A DNA stretch of 64,000 bases from assembly GCA_011033025.1 (NCBI GenBank), contig WFMF01000211.1, forward strand, positions 1 to 64,000, written 5' to 3'. The number at the start of each line of letters is the position of its first letter. Within the stretch, counting starts at the first letter, position 1. Position numbers and translations under genes: made by a program. Below, piece after piece: positions 11,687 to 21,762 of this stretch. Under the pieces are notes generated by a model. The model made no database searches. It was given only the letters and a program-made list of their open reading frames with translations, and was not told the DNA's origin. Source of the stretch: Beroe forskalii (lineage: Eukaryota > Ctenophora > Nuda > Beroida > Beroidae).

Positions 11687-12121
11687 AGGGCCCTTATTTA
11701 ACCGGCACAATGAAAATCTACTTTTAAATTTTGGAGAACCGCCTAAAGTACAGGGTCGGTAAAATATTTCGGAGTGGGGCCGATAAAATTAAAGGTTACA
11801 TTGAAAAAGTTGATTTTGGGCATGTCATTCACGTATTATTTCCGATAATTGTGCTGGAAGTCGCATAATTCGCAATTTATGGAATAATTTTTGAAACAAT
11901 TATGGAATAAGTATCGAAACAATATACTCATTAAAAAATGCAAAGTAATTGACTGCTTCATGTTCCAGCCATGGTTTTTGTCAGACCTCAACCAAATAAT
12001 GGGTATGATTTAAATTTTGGTTAAAATGCCAAATGGGCCAGTAAAAATGATCATTGGCTCAATAGTAATGCGATTTTGGTTGTTAGGCCGGTGAAAATGT
12101 GGTCGGTTAAATAATAAGGGC
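11687..12121. mobile_element. Candidate terminal-inverted-repeat element between the MICU genes
   Basis: The left edge GGCCCTTATTTAACCGG matches the reverse complement of the right edge (GGTTAAATAATAAGGGCC) with a 3-base indel. Both edges are followed internally by CACAATGAAAAT/CACATTTTCA-like sequence. No coding capacity and no convincing target duplication are seen. Confidence 0.5.
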
Positions 12122-12433
12122 CGATAAGGTATAATAGTAATACACTAATACGTTAGTAAAATTATTCAAAATGAAAATCATCTTGGTGAAAATAAATAAT
12201 ATTAAACCTAAAATACGCAAAACCCTCGACCTAAAAACCTAAATATATTCTTCTACTCTAGGGAAACTACTTTCAGTTGACCACCCTTTCCAATTGCTAA
12301 TTACTCCTGAAGAGTCATATCTGAGTCCACACTCACAGGAAGGCTTCAGAATGGTCCTAATGAAGACTTTCTAAGACCCAAACTGGCAAGTTTCCACGGT
12401 GTTACGAAGATTGCTATCAGTCCCCAATCGCAG

Positions 12434-13693
12434 CTATTCGCCTTCCACAACATCCCGCATTTCTTGATCTATGACACCACGGATTTGCAGTCTTTCCTTC
12501 ATGACCTTCATGAACTCTTCGTGGCCCAGAGCACCATCACCGTCGTCGTCAAATATCTTGAATGCCAGTTCAATCATTCTCGAAGAAAGTGGAATCCCAG
12601 TGCTCACTTTAACCGCCCTTGCGAATTCCTCTGGTGTAACAGGTTTCTTGGCCAAGTGAAAGAGTCTCAGTGTCATTTCCAGGTCGTGGATATTGTTGAG
12701 CAAGTCCATGAACTGCTTGTACTGAGCAAATGTAACCCCGATCTTAGAAATGTTTTCTTCTCCGTAACTCCTCTGCTCAACACGCCTAATGAACACATTC
12801 TTCTCTGCCTCACTCAGAGATGTCCTGTCGAGGAGGAGTTTGGTGAAAGCCGTGTCTGTCAGTTTCCTCTTCCCTTTGGCGTACTCATTGAACTCCACCT
12901 TCAAACATTCCGACTGGAGACTGTCAATGAAATGAACAAATGCCTTAGCGCTCAGTATGCCAGTACCGTCCTCTTTGAAGAAATGAACCTTCAGAGAGGT
13001 GTTGTGGGGAGAACTGAACTGAACACCTGAGAAAAACATTCCGAGGAGTTCGAATTCATCCTTGTCAAGGACTCGGTTCCCATCGGCATCTATCATGTGG
13101 AATATCTTGAGAAGGTGGCTTTTGGGGTGGCTCATGATGGAAACCAGGAAGAGGTATTCTGGAAAACTTATCAGAGCCTGGCTTCCCAGCGAAGTGAATA
13201 TTGAAGCCTTCTTGATACGGAGAGGTGCTTCCTCTAGGATCATCATGTGATCTGCCTCAGATAGCTCAACAATAGGGCTGGTTCTTTCAGGTGAGATTTC
13301 GTGATGCTCTTTGTCAAGTACTGCTTTCAAGAAATCATCTCCAGACATGAAAAGTTCGTTGTCGTACTTGTAGGAAGCAAAGGAGTAAAAGTGGTTGAAA
13401 AGTTTACTGTTGCTGTACCTAATGTCTTCTAAACTGAAGGGGATTTCTTCACCAGAGTCGTCGTTGGCCAGAGCAACCCCACCAAGAGCTGTGAAGCCTG
13501 CTGCTAACAATCCAACTTTGGGGAACTTCCCCTCTCCCTGACTGGAGCCGTGTTGCCTCTTGTCTGAGGTTTGTGTTGCTAGGAGTCGAGGTTGTGTTGC
13601 TAGGAAACGAGATTGTGTTGCTATGTGCCATGCCTTGGGTTTGCTGCATGTATTCACAGCATTGCTGACAAGACTTAGCCCCCTTCTATACAT
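12434..13693 (-). CDS. MICU-like mitochondrial calcium-uptake regulator, paralogue B
   Basis: This intronless 419-residue protein is close to paralogue A along its full length. It has the same MYRRGL start, LATQ repeats and hydrophobic segment, EF loop 1 DADGNRVLDKDE, a FFKEDGTGILSAKAF segment and EF loop 2 DDDGDGALGHEE. A splice acceptor (CTCCACAG) lies 2 bases before the ATG, as in paralogue A, which implies a non-coding 5' exon in both. The C-terminus (MRDVVEGE) is shorter and differs from A. The genes converge, with ~1.5 kb between their stop codons. Both EF loops keep their acidic ligands, so both copies look functional. Confidence 0.93.
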   Translation of the reverse strand: MYRRGLSLVSNAVNTCSKPKAWHIATQSRFLATQPRLLATQTSDKRQHGSSQGEGKFPKVGLLAAGFTALGGVALANDDSGEEIPFSLEDIRYSNSKLFNHFYSFASYKYDNELFMSGDDFLKAVLDKEHHEISPERTSPIVELSEADHMMILEEAPLRIKKASIFTSLGSQALISFPEYLFLVSIMSHPKSHLLKIFHMIDADGNRVLDKDEFELLGMFFSGVQFSSPHNTSLKVHFFKEDGTGILSAKAFVHFIDSLQSECLKVEFNEYAKGKRKLTDTAFTKLLLDRTSLSEAEKNVFIRRVEQRSYGEENISKIGVTFAQYKQFMDLLNNIHDLEMTLRLFHLAKKPVTPEEFARAVKVSTGIPLSSRMIELAFKIFDDDGDGALGHEEFMKVMKERLQIRGVIDQEMRDVVEGE

Positions 13694-13814
13694 GGCTGTG
13701 GAGAAAGGATTAGTGATATGATCAATGATTTAATTCATGAATCAAAAGCAACAAGACATCTAGATCATGAAGCCATATGGTCACTGATCGAGTTCACGGC
13801 AATTGACGGAAAGA

Positions 13815-14095
13815 CCACATTGCGTTTGTAAAATCACCGACCCGGCGCGGATCAGCGCCTGCAGGTGCAATCGGCGCTGATCGCCAATACCACCTTTGGG
13901 CGCCGGTGAAAATGGCCCCCTCCATCGGCGCCCGTGGCCATTTGCAGCGGGCACCGATCAATGCCGATCAGCCACGACGGCGCCGATGGAGTGGGTACAT
14001 TTTTCACTGGCTCCCATTGGTGGTATCGCCCATCAGTGCCGATTGTTGCTGATCGGCGCTGGGTCAACGATTTCGCAATGCGATGATTTGCCAAG
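13815..14095. mobile_element. GC-rich foldback element, copy 2
   Basis: The ends are imperfect inverted repeats: CATTGCGTTTGTAAAATC...ACCCGGCGC on the left, and on the right the reverse complement of GCGCTGGGTCAACGATTTCGCAATG. The interior is packed with GGCGCC and GATCAGCGCC motifs. It is related to the copy at 8738-9030. No open frame of interest is seen. Confidence 0.65.
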
Positions 14096-14154
14096 TTCAC
14101 ATCAATATTTTTATCTCTATTTAAACCGATAAACCCTTCAAACGTTTTCTAAAT

Positions 14155-15359
14155 TAGGGTTTCCATCTAGATATTATCTAGATAAGATTATCTAGATAAT
14201 TTGCAAAAAATCTTTGTCTATATATCTAGATAATTTCTACTAGATATCTAGATAAACTTCATATCCCTTTTGCCGAGAAATTTCAGCTAAATTTGCCAAT
14301 TTTCTAGAAATTTTTCAATAGTTATTGGACTTTGAATATTCAAAATTTCTGTTCTGTTCATTTTCATATCCGTTTTGGAGATCTAAGTTAGTAAGACACC
14401 TTGTGGCTATGCATAGATGGACTTGGACTTATTTCAGACTTCTATAAACATTGCTCAATGTTCATATCAGGAACTCCAGGTTAATGGAAAGACTGTCCGG
14501 CTTCAAGTACAATCTGTTTACCTAATACTAATGGGAATAACTTGACCATTGTCAAACTGAAATGAATAACAGAACTAGATAGTAGAAGGCAATGTTTAAA
14601 AGTTTAAAGGATCTTATCACATCAAACAAATCGTCATTTGCCACTCTAACGAAAGTTCAATACCTACTCGCTCGATATTCTCCTCCACTACTATATTCTG
14701 TCACAAAACAGTGTGCCCTTTTCAAAAAATGAGGTGAAAATATGTACGAAATTAGCGTCCAGCTATGGCAAATTCATTGCTTGTTTAATAAAATCAACCC
14801 CCTAAATAACCAACATTAAATTATTAACGCATCCAACTCGAACAACCATTAACTTTGGTATGTTAATGAGGGAATTTCATTCCTTTTTCTTATTCTCTAA
14901 TTCTCACTCCAGCAACTCTGACTGTCCGAGGCCATCATCATGAAATCAATCTTAATTCGTCATTAATTGACTCCTTTCCGATGGATAATGGCTAATGCAA
15001 GTGTTTATAGCGACTGATGGGTAGATGAGGAACTTGTTGCTACTTTTTCATGGATGATTACTTATTTCAACTTAATTAAATGAAACAATGAATGTCCTGA
15101 ACTCCATTCGATATCAAATGATCTTTTGGTGGTCATTAATATCATAAATTTCAATAAACAACAATATTAATAACCAACAGCTGGTTATGGCATGATACTC
15201 CACTGCAAAAGTTGTGAGTTTCTTACGTTGAAATTTGTGTCAAATATGTATAACTTCCGGATTCAAAAATTATCTAGATTATCTAGATAATCTAGATAAT
15301 TGCGGAAAAATTATCTATTTATCTAGATAAAAGATTCCAAGTAGATAATGGAAACCCTA
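14155..15359. mobile_element. Non-autonomous hAT-like element, TCTAGATA-rich termini
   Basis: The 8-bp direct repeat TTCTAAAT flanks the element (14147-14154 and 15360-15367). Ends are inverted repeats starting TAGGGTTTCCAT, followed by arrays of TATCTAGATAA palindromes. The 1.2-kb interior is AT-rich with no transposase frame. An 8-bp target duplication with a T/CAGGG-type end is characteristic of hAT elements, and that family assignment is inference. Confidence 0.75.
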
Positions 15360-15369
15360 TTCTAAATCT

Positions 15370-16140
15370 AATGCACAAAAAACGATCCTATGTCAAAACT
15401 GAAGCGGCTAGGGCACCATCAAAAACCCCACAAGGAAAGAAAGAACGATACAGCAAGGATTTCACCAACTTACTGCTTACCTACTGTAAGGACCCTAATC
15501 TAATCTATCATGATATTAAATATTGATAGAATTAGAGTTGCGATCATATTTCTCATATTAGTCTAAATACAATAATTTATAGTGATTTACTAGGACATCC
15601 AAAAGAAAAAACACACACACACACTCTCTTTTCAGTTGCCGGTTGCATTATGTTATTGCAAAGTTCACGATGATTTATCAATTTGATAATTGCTCTCAGT
15701 CGTGAAGGAAGCGAAAGTAATCCATGAGAGCCCGATTTTCTCCTCACTGTATCTTATCACTGCCGGCCGCCCTGGCTGTGACCCAAAGTTTTCAAGTTCA
15801 ATCTCACCCTTGACCCTGAATTGTCCTAAATTTTGCCAAACGGTAAATATTACGAGGTTAAGTGTCGTGAGGTAAAACATGGCAGAAGAGGGAGGGGGTT
15901 CAAAATGCTATGACGTAATAGGTATGTGACGGATAGCCAAGGAGCCTTTATTTCTCAAGTTGCAACGTGAGAAAAGCGCTCTTCTTGTACTGTTACCGGT
16001 GGAGACACGTAAAGAAAACGAGAATACACGCTGTGGTGTGTTGACTCAATATATAAATACTGCTTGATGTCCGTGTCCTGCTTGCTAATATGATAGCAGT
16101 TACAGAATATTCACCGTAACACTGCATGATGAATCCACTT
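15370..16140. other. No gene seen
   Basis: AT-rich sequence with a short (AC)n tract at 15,612. The paired opposing open frames at 15,665-15,880 have no splice context or recognisable product. Confidence 0.5.
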
Positions 16141-16143
16141 CAT

Positions 16144-16400
16144 GAATCTACACACGATTCTCAGAAACTGAAGAAGAGTGAGGAGATAACTTTGCTTTCC
16201 TCGTAGTCTCAATACATACATTCTACATTCTACCCATAAATCTACACACGATTCTCAGAAACTAAAGAAGAGTGAAGAAATAACTTTGCTTTCCTCGTAG
16301 TCTCAATACATACATTCTACATACCCATAAATGTACACACACGCTTCTGAAGAAGAGTGAAGAGTTAACTTTGCTTTATTCACATTCTAAATACATACAT
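16144..16400 (+). repeat. ~93-bp tandem repeat, three copies
   Basis: Three head-to-tail copies carry TACACACGATTCTCAGAAAC, GAAGAAGAGTGA and AACTTTGCTTT. The third copy is the most diverged and is slightly shortened. Confidence 0.9.
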
Positions 16401-16594
16401 ATTTGGTACCTACACACTCAGATTTGAAACATTTGATCATGAGGTATATAAGTGTGTATGTAGACTGTAGGGCTGTAGGCTTGTAAAATGAACTATCATA
16501 ACATTATCACCAACAAAAGATGTAATATTTTGGGAATAGAAATTTCCAAAGATATGAATTTCTACAGTTACCTAAAACTACCTGTTGGATTGCG

Positions 16595-16715
16595 AACTAA
16601 GCCACTTCAGGGGGCATCGCCTATAGGCGCCTTTAGGTGGCACCGCCTATAGGCGCCTTTAAGGTGGCGTCGCCTATACGCGCCTGGTAACCTCCTATAG
16701 CTGGCGCCAGTTCGG
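16595..16715. repeat. GCCTATAGGCGCC palindrome cluster
   Basis: Four tandem units of the type GGTGGC-CGCCTATAGGCGCCTTTA occur inside a short GC-rich block. The edges (TTGCGAACTAAGCCAC and CCAGTTCGGCGATTCGTCAC) are roughly inverted copies of each other, so this may be a small foldback element. Confidence 0.6.
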
Positions 16716-16779
16716 CGATTCGTCACTTTGTCCTTATTTTCGGAATTCCTTAATCACCTTGACAATGCCTGACTAATTT

Positions 16780-17515
16780 GAACCACTTTACTACCATGAC
16801 ACTGTTTCACTACCTCGGCACCGCTTTACTTATACCTTGACACCGTTTTACTACCTCAACACCGCTTTACTACTGCGACACTGTTTCACTATACCTTGAA
16901 ACCACTTTACTACCTAAGTACCTTGACACCGCTTTACTACCTTGGCACCGCATTAATACCTTGACACCATTTCACTATCTTGGCACCGCTTTACTTCTTC
17001 GACACTGTTTCACTACCTTGACACCACTTTACTTCCTTAGTACCTTGACACCACTTTACTACCTTGGCACCGCTTCAATACCTTGACATCATTTCACTAT
17101 CTTGACACCACTTTACTTCTTCGACACTGTTTCACTACCTTGACACCACTTTACTTCCTTAGTACCTTGACACCACTTTACTAACATGACACTGCTTTAC
17201 AACCTTGACATCGCTTTACTATAACCTTGACACCATTTTAAAGTAAAGTGGAGTTCATGATGTAGTGAAGCGGTTTAGTTGCTGAGTTGTTGTAAAGCGG
17301 TGTCAAGATAAGAAGAAAGTAACGCGGTGTCAAGATAGTAAATCGATGTCAAGATATGAAATCGATGTCAAGATCGTAAATCGATTTCAAGTAGTAAAGG
17401 TATTTAAGCGGTTTCAAGGTACCATAACACTATCTTTTCACCGCTTTACTTCCTTGACACCGCTTTTCTTCCTTGACACCGCTTTAGTCTTTACTACCTT
17501 GACACCGCTTGACTA
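16780..17515. repeat. TTGACACCGCTTTACTACC minisatellite with an internal orientation switch
   Basis: A ~19-20-bp unit (CCTTGACACCGCTTTACTA) repeats about 20 times to ~17,235. The units are then reversed (AGTAAAGCGGTGTCAAGAT) from ~17,240 to ~17,420, and return to the first orientation at 17,430-17,515. The reversed block includes a diverged subfamily (TAAATCGATGTCAAGATA). Confidence 0.9.
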
Positions 17516-17835
17516 CCATGACAATTAACCTCTTCCTGATCTCAAAATTTGCACCAGGAACAAGAGAAATTTTAATCACTGCTGGCAGGTGCAATTTTTG
17601 TCTGGGAAATTTTGTTCGGTTGTTCCGAGATATTGTACCTATTATTTTGCTTGGTGATGATATGATGATCTCACTATTTTACAAACCTATCTTTTAAGTT
17701 TTTGCCTACTACCGATAAACTGGCTGATCAGGGTACAGCGCTTCTGTACTGTGGTTTGTAGATAAAAATACATACTACCCCATCATTTTCTAAACATAAG
17801 ATACACACCCAAATGATATCATTAACCTAGGTGAC

Positions 17836-18873
17836 CAAGGCCGTAATTCTCAATTTCGAGTTGGGGGGGCTGGGCGAGCGAAGCGAGTCCAGGGAATGGT
17901 TCCAGGGGCGGAGCCCCTGGCGGCAGGGGTCTGGGGGCGCAGCCCCCAGCGGGGTCCAGGGGCAGAGCCCCTGGCCGGGGGTTAGGGGGGCGGAGCCCCC
18001 CGGAAAATTTTTGGGTTTTTCAATGTCTGAGAATGAATTTTGGGCTACAGAAATGGGTAAGAATCGTGAAAATTATGAGTCGTATAAAATGGTACTTTAA
18101 CAAGTCTTGAGCAATTTTTCATGTTAAAAAACCGTGTGCAGACATATTGTGCCTCATAATCCTCCTTACCCAAATGATGACCCATTGTTAGCCCAGAGCA
18201 CTTGCTTGTTTTAAGGCGTTAAATTGTTATGAACATCATTGAATCTTTTTGACTTCCCCAAGATATCCCTGAGGCTGAAGGAGTCCTTGATCATTGAGAG
18301 CGAGCTCCGGATGGTGGACGGAGTGTCTCTTAACCATTGGACGAAACGGTTTGCCCAAAGTACACAAGCAAGGCACCCCACTCCGCCCCATCATAAGCAT
18401 GACCGGGGCATTCAACCACCGTTTCGTCCAATGGTTGGAAGACACTCTGTCCTCCATCCGGAGCTCGCCCTCAATCATTGAATATTTTTATTTATTCGAG
18501 TTTGTCACTTGCATAAATCTATGAGCATGTTATGAGCATGATATGAGCACGATATTTAGTTATTCCTTTCCTTGTTATTATTATTTTGCCTACTTACTAT
18601 GGAGACATGGATTTATTACAGCACTTCTGTACTGTGGTTTGTAGATAAAAAATACCATGATGAACCTACAAACTAGCATACATGAAGAGTTGATATGATG
18701 TTGAAACCTTCACAATTGCGAATGATGCATCAATATCATTCCCCATTCAATGAGCAAACTGTAAAGATCAGTAAATATGGAAATTTTAATAGGGAGTTAG
18801 AATTTTTTTGAGTCAGTTCAAAAATCTTGGGGGGGCTTCAGCCCCCCTAGCCCCCCCGGGAATTACGGCCCTG
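17836..18873. mobile_element. Non-autonomous hAT-like element with GC-rich hairpin ends
   Basis: The 8-bp direct repeat TAGGTGAC flanks it (17828-17835, 18874-18881). Termini are CAAGGCCGTAATTC on the left and the reverse complement of CAGGGCCGTAATTC on the right. Next to the left end are serial short palindromes of the type AGGGGCGGAGCCCCTGG. The right end mirrors them (GGGGGCTTCAGCCCCCC). The CAGGG terminus with an 8-bp duplication fits hAT elements. No transposase is present. The interior carries a retroelement fragment (18285-18480). Confidence 0.85.
18240..18480 (+). pseudogene. Penelope-like reverse transcriptase fragment, partly inverted-duplicated
   Basis: The plus strand from ~18,348 encodes GLPKVHKQGTPLRPIIS followed by NHRFVQWLEDTLSSIRSS. 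The LPKxHKxGxPLRPI block is a signature of Penelope-like element RTs. The minus strand of 18,240-18,345 encodes a second, longer copy of the following part (NRFVQWLRDTPSTIRSS...KDSFSLRDILG), so the two copies face each other and form an inverted repeat. No complete domain survives. Confidence 0.7.
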
Positions 18874-18889
18874 TAGGTGACCACGATAA

Positions 18890-20350
18890 ATGATCATAAA
18901 CACGATCATAAATGAGATTATGAATGAGCTCATCGTTGATGAGTTCATCACTATATTAGCTTATTTATTGTACTAACGCGCGCACGAGCGCGCGTTTTTC
19001 TGAAGACCTAGGTCGAAAAAAAGTCTTGGCGTGTTACACGAACAAGTTATGTTTTTTCGGCTAAATTGTGACCGGACCAATTTTGGACAAAATGTTGACG
19101 GCTCTAAAACTCCCAGAATCATTAAGAGCCATAAATGAGGAACCCATTAAACCTAGTTCTCTAGTTGAGTGATTGTTTCATCAAACGGGCAGTTACATAG
19201 CCAAAATTTTGTGCAAATTGTACTACTTAAAATAGAAACTACACATTCTATTCATGCTATACTAAAAGACTGGTTACCGGTTGGTGTGTTTTGATTGGTT
19301 GTAAAGTGTATTTGTTTGGGTGTGTCTTAATGTTCGTGTTTCGTGAGTAACGTATATCAAGAGAAGTTAAACAAACTCATAACCAAACGTAGCAGATGAG
19401 GAATGAATATCAAACAAATAAATATCATTTAGACATATTATTACAATATATAACTTCATGGGGAAATAACCTTGATCGGCGAAATGGAAAGTGTGATGAT
19501 CACTAGAAAATATCTCTTAGTAATTCTGAAAACAAGAATGGAATAAGGCAGGTATGAGTTGATATAAAGAAAATAAATTGCAGATAAAATTCAAATAAAC
19601 AATCTTAATAAAATATTAAGTTTCAGGAAGCATGTATTGTAAATATTCTAAGTTTTTATATATTATCAACTTAATATATTAAAATTTAATGCAATATAAC
19701 ATTATATACACGTCTATTCGTCCGTCTATAAAGTTTAAAAAACAGACTAAAGAATCAGAAAAACCTGTTAAACTCGACTTAAAAGCAAGATAAATAAGAT
19801 TTCTAGGATAATGAATTATTTTCTCCTGAAAAAGATTTATTAGGTACAATCACAGGCATATTGATTCAGGCAATAAATAAACATTTATTGAGAAATAAAA
19901 TGAGTTTTTTAACAAATTAATTAATTGAAATTCTAACAAGTTCTTAATTTCTGCAATTTTGAACCTAAAAGCTTCCTGATTAGTTTCTTTATTCTTCGAG
20001 TGATGTAATTATATGAAATTGCCAGGTTTTGCAGTGTAGCTCGATTCATAAGATTAAGGGGCTAACCCACAAAATGTTGCCACGTATCCAGGCCATCCAG
20101 GCCAACACGCGCGCTTCAAATTATCAGGGCAGAAACCACCCCCTTAAACTTTAAAGAAGATAATAACAAGAGTTTACTACTTCACTAGTAATAAGTAAAC
20201 TTGCTTGAAAATGTTAGAATATTTTCCACGGTCACTTAGTTCGAGGTATCACCTGGACCCTGGTCAAAAATCAATATATTTACATTTTATCAACAACTTC
20301 GAGCTTTCGAGACACGATTCACTATCATGTTAAATGGGACCAGCCAGTAT
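18890..20350. other. AT-rich, no gene seen
   Basis: Mostly AT-rich sequence with one short CGCGCG tract near 18,980. I see no coding exon or structured repeat that I can support. Confidence 0.5.
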
Positions 20351-20359
20351 AGCGTTTCT

Positions 20360-20465
20360 GTTAACATCCAATCAGAGTTCGTGTTGAAGGGGAACATCCA
20401 ATCAGAGATCGTATTGAAAGGGAACATCCAATAAGAGATCGTGTTGAAAGAAACATCCAATCAGC
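20360..20465 (+). repeat. ~31-bp tandem repeat, four copies
   Basis: Units of the form AACATCCAATCAGAGATCGT-GTTGAAAGGG repeat four times just downstream of the stop codon of the FN3-like gene. Each unit carries CCAAT. Confidence 0.85.
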
Positions 20466-20498
20466 TCAGTGAATGACAGAGCATAGATCGTTGATATA

Positions 20499-21570
20499 TC
20501 AGTTATTTTGATGCAGGAGTAACGTTAAAAACAACAAGAAGATGGAGTAACTGAGGAGGAATGTTCGGCTGATGGGCGGTGGTTTGATGTCAACTCTAAT
20601 GAAGGGGTAGGCAGTGGGCTGTTCCTTGGTGTTCACAGCAACGATCCAAATGTAGTGAGATCTGTTAGGCGCCACGTCTGAAGTATAGAGTGAGTTAGAT
20701 ACCTTAGGAGGTTTATTTATGTGGAGTAAAATTTTGGTGTTTACAAATTTGGTTGGTTGTAATTTGGGGATTGTATTACTCTATTTAAATATTTCGAAAA
20801 TCATTTGAACTGTCATCGTCGTCAAATATAGGCATTTTTCCGAATCTATCTATAGATATGTCGTTTAATTGTTATACGCAGCCTCGACCCATTGTAATGT
20901 AACACTGTAACAAAACCATTTCTACCAGTAGGGTAAGTATGTATTGCTCCTAAAGATCTGTACACAATTACACCGGGTGCTTCAAGACTCGTATCTATAT
21001 TTTAAATGTCTCACAAAGTGTTGAAACACCTGTACTTAAGAAAGTGGTCATTTGTCTCACCCTCAAATGAGGCAGTGTTGGAAGTGACACACTTCACTGG
21101 CTCCTCGTTCTCCTTGACTTCGTGTCCACAAGCCACCCAGTCACCGTTCAGCAACTCACCCAAATCTTTCTCCTGCAGAAAATAGGAATGTAAGGGGGTT
21201 GGAAACCCCCTCCTGCGGCGGTTTGCGAGCTCGAACCTAACAGAGAAGGGACGAGGGGTTCGAGTCTGAGGTCCCGAAGGCTCCGAGGGCCATGGTGAGC
21301 ATCCGCATTGGACGGCGACCCTAAAGGTTACACCAGCCCGATCTCCCGATGAATCGAGCCCGATCTCCCGATGAATTGGCACTTGTACAATCATCGCAAC
21401 AGTATCATTACTCGCCGCTAAATTAGCGTATACAATACAAACAGTACATTCTTACATTGTACAAACTTACCAAATAATAGAGGCAGTAGTGCTTGAGAAC
21501 TGCAGTGTCACTGTATACCGGCTCAGTCCACTGCAAGTTTATTGTCTGACCATCCACGCTTACAAAACAC
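20499..21570 (-). CDS. 3' end of a cell-surface protein with an FN3-like domain
   Basis: Three exons join in phase with good borders: 21570-21471, 21172-21061, 20677-20499. The first two give a fibronectin-III-like stretch (VDGQTINLQWTEP, then HYCLYYLEKDLGELLNGDW), and the last continues YIWIVAVNTKEQPTAYPF, the usual FN3 G-strand pattern. The protein ends PPPISRTFLLSYSIFLLFLT-LLLHQNN and stop. That tail is hydrophobic with no cytoplasmic part, which fits a GPI-attachment signal or a C-terminal membrane anchor. The upstream exons at 21.7-23.4 kb do not all join in frame (see separate entry), so the length of the protein is unknown. It may be a decaying gene whose 3' end is still open. Confidence 0.6.
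21194..21330 (-). repeat. GC-rich repeat, partial copy of the 30,230 element
   Basis: In reverse orientation this matches the element at 30,230-30,527: shared strings are GCGGCGGTTTGCGAGCTCG and ATTGGACGGCGACCCTAA. It lies in the intron between the two middle FN3 exons. Confidence 0.7.
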
Positions 21571-21762
21571 CTGAAAACACATAGAACAACAGTCAAAATT
21601 ATGTGAAATCAAAACGCAATAATTGTCTCTATTATTGTTTCTATTATTGGACAGTAAACTCGCATGCTGCTAGGTCAATTTTTTGACAATTTCGGGATCC
21701 TACGGGTAATTTAATAAACTGCTAATATCAAATTTGGTAAGTTGCCAAATCCCCGGATTACC

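Noticed and set aside
12464-13030. 188-codon plus-strand open frame
   Set aside because: Antisense shadow of MICU-like gene B. The same shadow appears opposite gene A.
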